From the NCBI RefSeq assembly GCF_015645465.1, contig NZ_JADOEL010000011.1:62001-126000 (forward strand): a DNA stretch of 64,000 nucleotides, read 5' to 3'. The notes below the pieces were generated by a model. That model made no database searches, had not been told where the DNA came from, and saw nothing but the letters and a program-made list of their open reading frames with translations. The position numbers were made by a program, and so were the translations under genes. The stretch's first letter is position 1, and every line of letters begins with the position of its first letter. This document shows positions 63,126 to 64,000 of the stretch, one piece after another. Source of the stretch: Herminiimonas contaminans (lineage in GTDB: Bacteria > Pseudomonadota > Gammaproteobacteria > Burkholderiales > Burkholderiaceae_D).

Positions 63126-63920
63126 ATGATTACGGGTCTTCTCTTGGGGGCGGTGGTAGGTATTGTCATGGGTCTGACAGGAGCTGGGGGAGGCATTCTC
63201 GCGGTCCCACTTCTTGTCTTCGGCATGCACTTAACGATCGCCGAAGCCGGCCCCGTTGGCCTGCTCGCCGTCGGTGTTTCTGCCGCAGCAGGTGCTTTGA
63301 TGGGCTTAAAGGCTGGGATTGTGCGCTACCGCGCGACCGTGCTCATTGCCGGCACTGGCATCCTGCTCGCGCCACTCGGTGTATGGTTGGCTCACCGTTT
63401 GGACACGCGACTGCTCAGCCTGTTGTTTGCCGCTATTCTCGCCTGGGTCGCATATAAAACCTTCCGTGAAATCGTCGGCCGCAGTGTCGAGTCCACCTCT
63501 CTTACTCTGGATCGACCCTGCATTCGGGACGACATGAGTGGACGGTTTATCTGGACGAGCAAGTGCGCCGGCGCCTTATCGATCGCAGGTGCCATTGCGG
63601 GCATTCTGTCCGGTTTGCTCGGGGTAGGCGGCGGGTTCGTCATGGTGCCGGCCTTGCAGCGTTTCACGGATTTAGCGGTGCAATCGGTCGTCGCTACCTC
63701 GCTCGGTGTTATCGCACTTGTTTCGCTAACTGGCGTAGCGGCCAGCCTATCTACAGGAAAATTTCCCCTTGGTGTCGCGCTCCCGTTCGCAGCAGGAAGC
63801 ATAGTCGGGATGGGAGTCGGCAGTGTGCTCACCTCGCGGCTTCCGCAAAAGTATCTGAAAGCTGCTTTCGGGGTGATATGTCTCGGGGTCGCTGCAATGA
63901 TGACTTTTAAATCACTGTAG
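63126..63920 (+). CDS. TauE/SafE (TSUP) family sulfite/organosulfonate exporter
   Basis: A 264-residue membrane protein with about eight TM helices and two matching halves (GLTGAGGGILAVPLLVF and GLLGVGGGFVMVPAL), the TSUP mark. Sulfite made by the persulfide dioxygenase is the natural substrate here, by context. It is the last complete gene of the module, 11 bp after the second YeeE gene; GTG 63123 is an alternative start. Confidence 0.92.
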   Translation: MITGLLLGAVVGIVMGLTGAGGGILAVPLLVFGMHLTIAEAGPVGLLAVGVSAAAGALMGLKAGIVRYRATVLIAGTGILLAPLGVWLAHRLDTRLLSLLFAAILAWVAYKTFREIVGRSVESTSLTLDRPCIRDDMSGRFIWTSKCAGALSIAGAIAGILSGLLGVGGGFVMVPALQRFTDLAVQSVVATSLGVIALVSLTGVAASLSTGKFPLGVALPFAAGSIVGMGVGSVLTSRLPQKYLKAAFGVICLGVAAMMTFKSL

Positions 63921-64000
63921 AGGAAACGATCGATAACACAACCCATATGCTCCTGCTGGCTCTCTTGGCCAGAGAATCACTCGTTCGTAGAACAGCATTA

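Noticed and set aside
63947-64000. An ATG with 18 open codons running off the window edge
   Set aside because: Too short to support as a gene; it may be the start of the next gene, but the spacing to any RBS is poor.

Overview
The window looks like a chromosomal segment of a betaproteobacterium of the order Burkholderiales, most likely family Oxalobacteraceae (Herminiimonas/Janthinobacterium-like). The evidence is a TctC/Bug-type binding protein, LysR/TetR/MFS pairs, a compact 610-residue FeoB, Fur-box-like sites, and a dense set of metal-handling genes. This is inference from gene content; no rRNA, tRNA or CRISPR array was seen.

Layout. 1-10.9 kb: housekeeping and accessory genes (Bug protein, methyltransferase, TetR-MFS operon with tandem operators, DTW-domain tRNA enzyme, LysR/SDR pair, folE, two small membrane proteins, LysR/NAD(P)H-binding pair). 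11-16.8 kb: an ACS-type MFS transporter, a cytochrome c-FTR1 iron permease behind a Fur-like site, and a YqjI/YqjH-like pair (PadR regulator and ferric-siderophore reductase). 17-20.9 kb: alkB, then a five-gene minus-strand operon (SnoaL-like, HigA-N-like, VOC, YciI, SRPBCC) facing a TetR gene across two palindromic sites. 21.1-23.5 kb: feoAB plus a Cys-rich third gene, again behind a Fur-like box. 23.6-31.6 kb: PBP7-type peptidase, Tat-exported OpgD, a diguanylate cyclase with an I-site, an ABC exporter, an esterase and Dps. 31.8-33.7 kb: the divergent dmeF/dmeR Co/Ni module and a cupredoxin. 33.9-42.1 kb: a complete kdpFABCDE potassium system preceded by a 30-codon ORF coupled to kdpF. 42.1-47 kb: HD hydrolase, DUF3300 lipoprotein, TorF-like porin and two small exported proteins. 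47-56 kb: a cadmium/zinc/cobalt resistance block (cadR, cadA, czcI, czcC, czcB, czcA). 56-59.2 kb: SEC-C/YkgJ protein, PAP2 phosphatase, an unknown protein and a small HTH protein.

At 59.43 kb the chromosome is interrupted. A 38-bp sequence with the hallmarks of a Tn3-family (Tn21/Tn501-like) terminal inverted repeat truncates an outer-membrane beta-barrel gene, and the last part of a Tn3-type transposase lies just inside it. From there to the window edge runs a reactive-sulfur module: a BigR-type ArsR regulator with its two sensor cysteines, divergent from a persulfide dioxygenase, a DUF442 phosphatase/sulfurtransferase-like protein and a membrane TlpA thioredoxin fused to an Lgt-like domain; downstream of bigR lie two half-size YeeE/YedE transporters and a TauE/SafE exporter. 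The other end of the element lies outside the window.

The window is therefore mostly a metal-, iron- and stress-homeostasis region with a mobile sulfide/persulfide detoxification module inserted at its right end.
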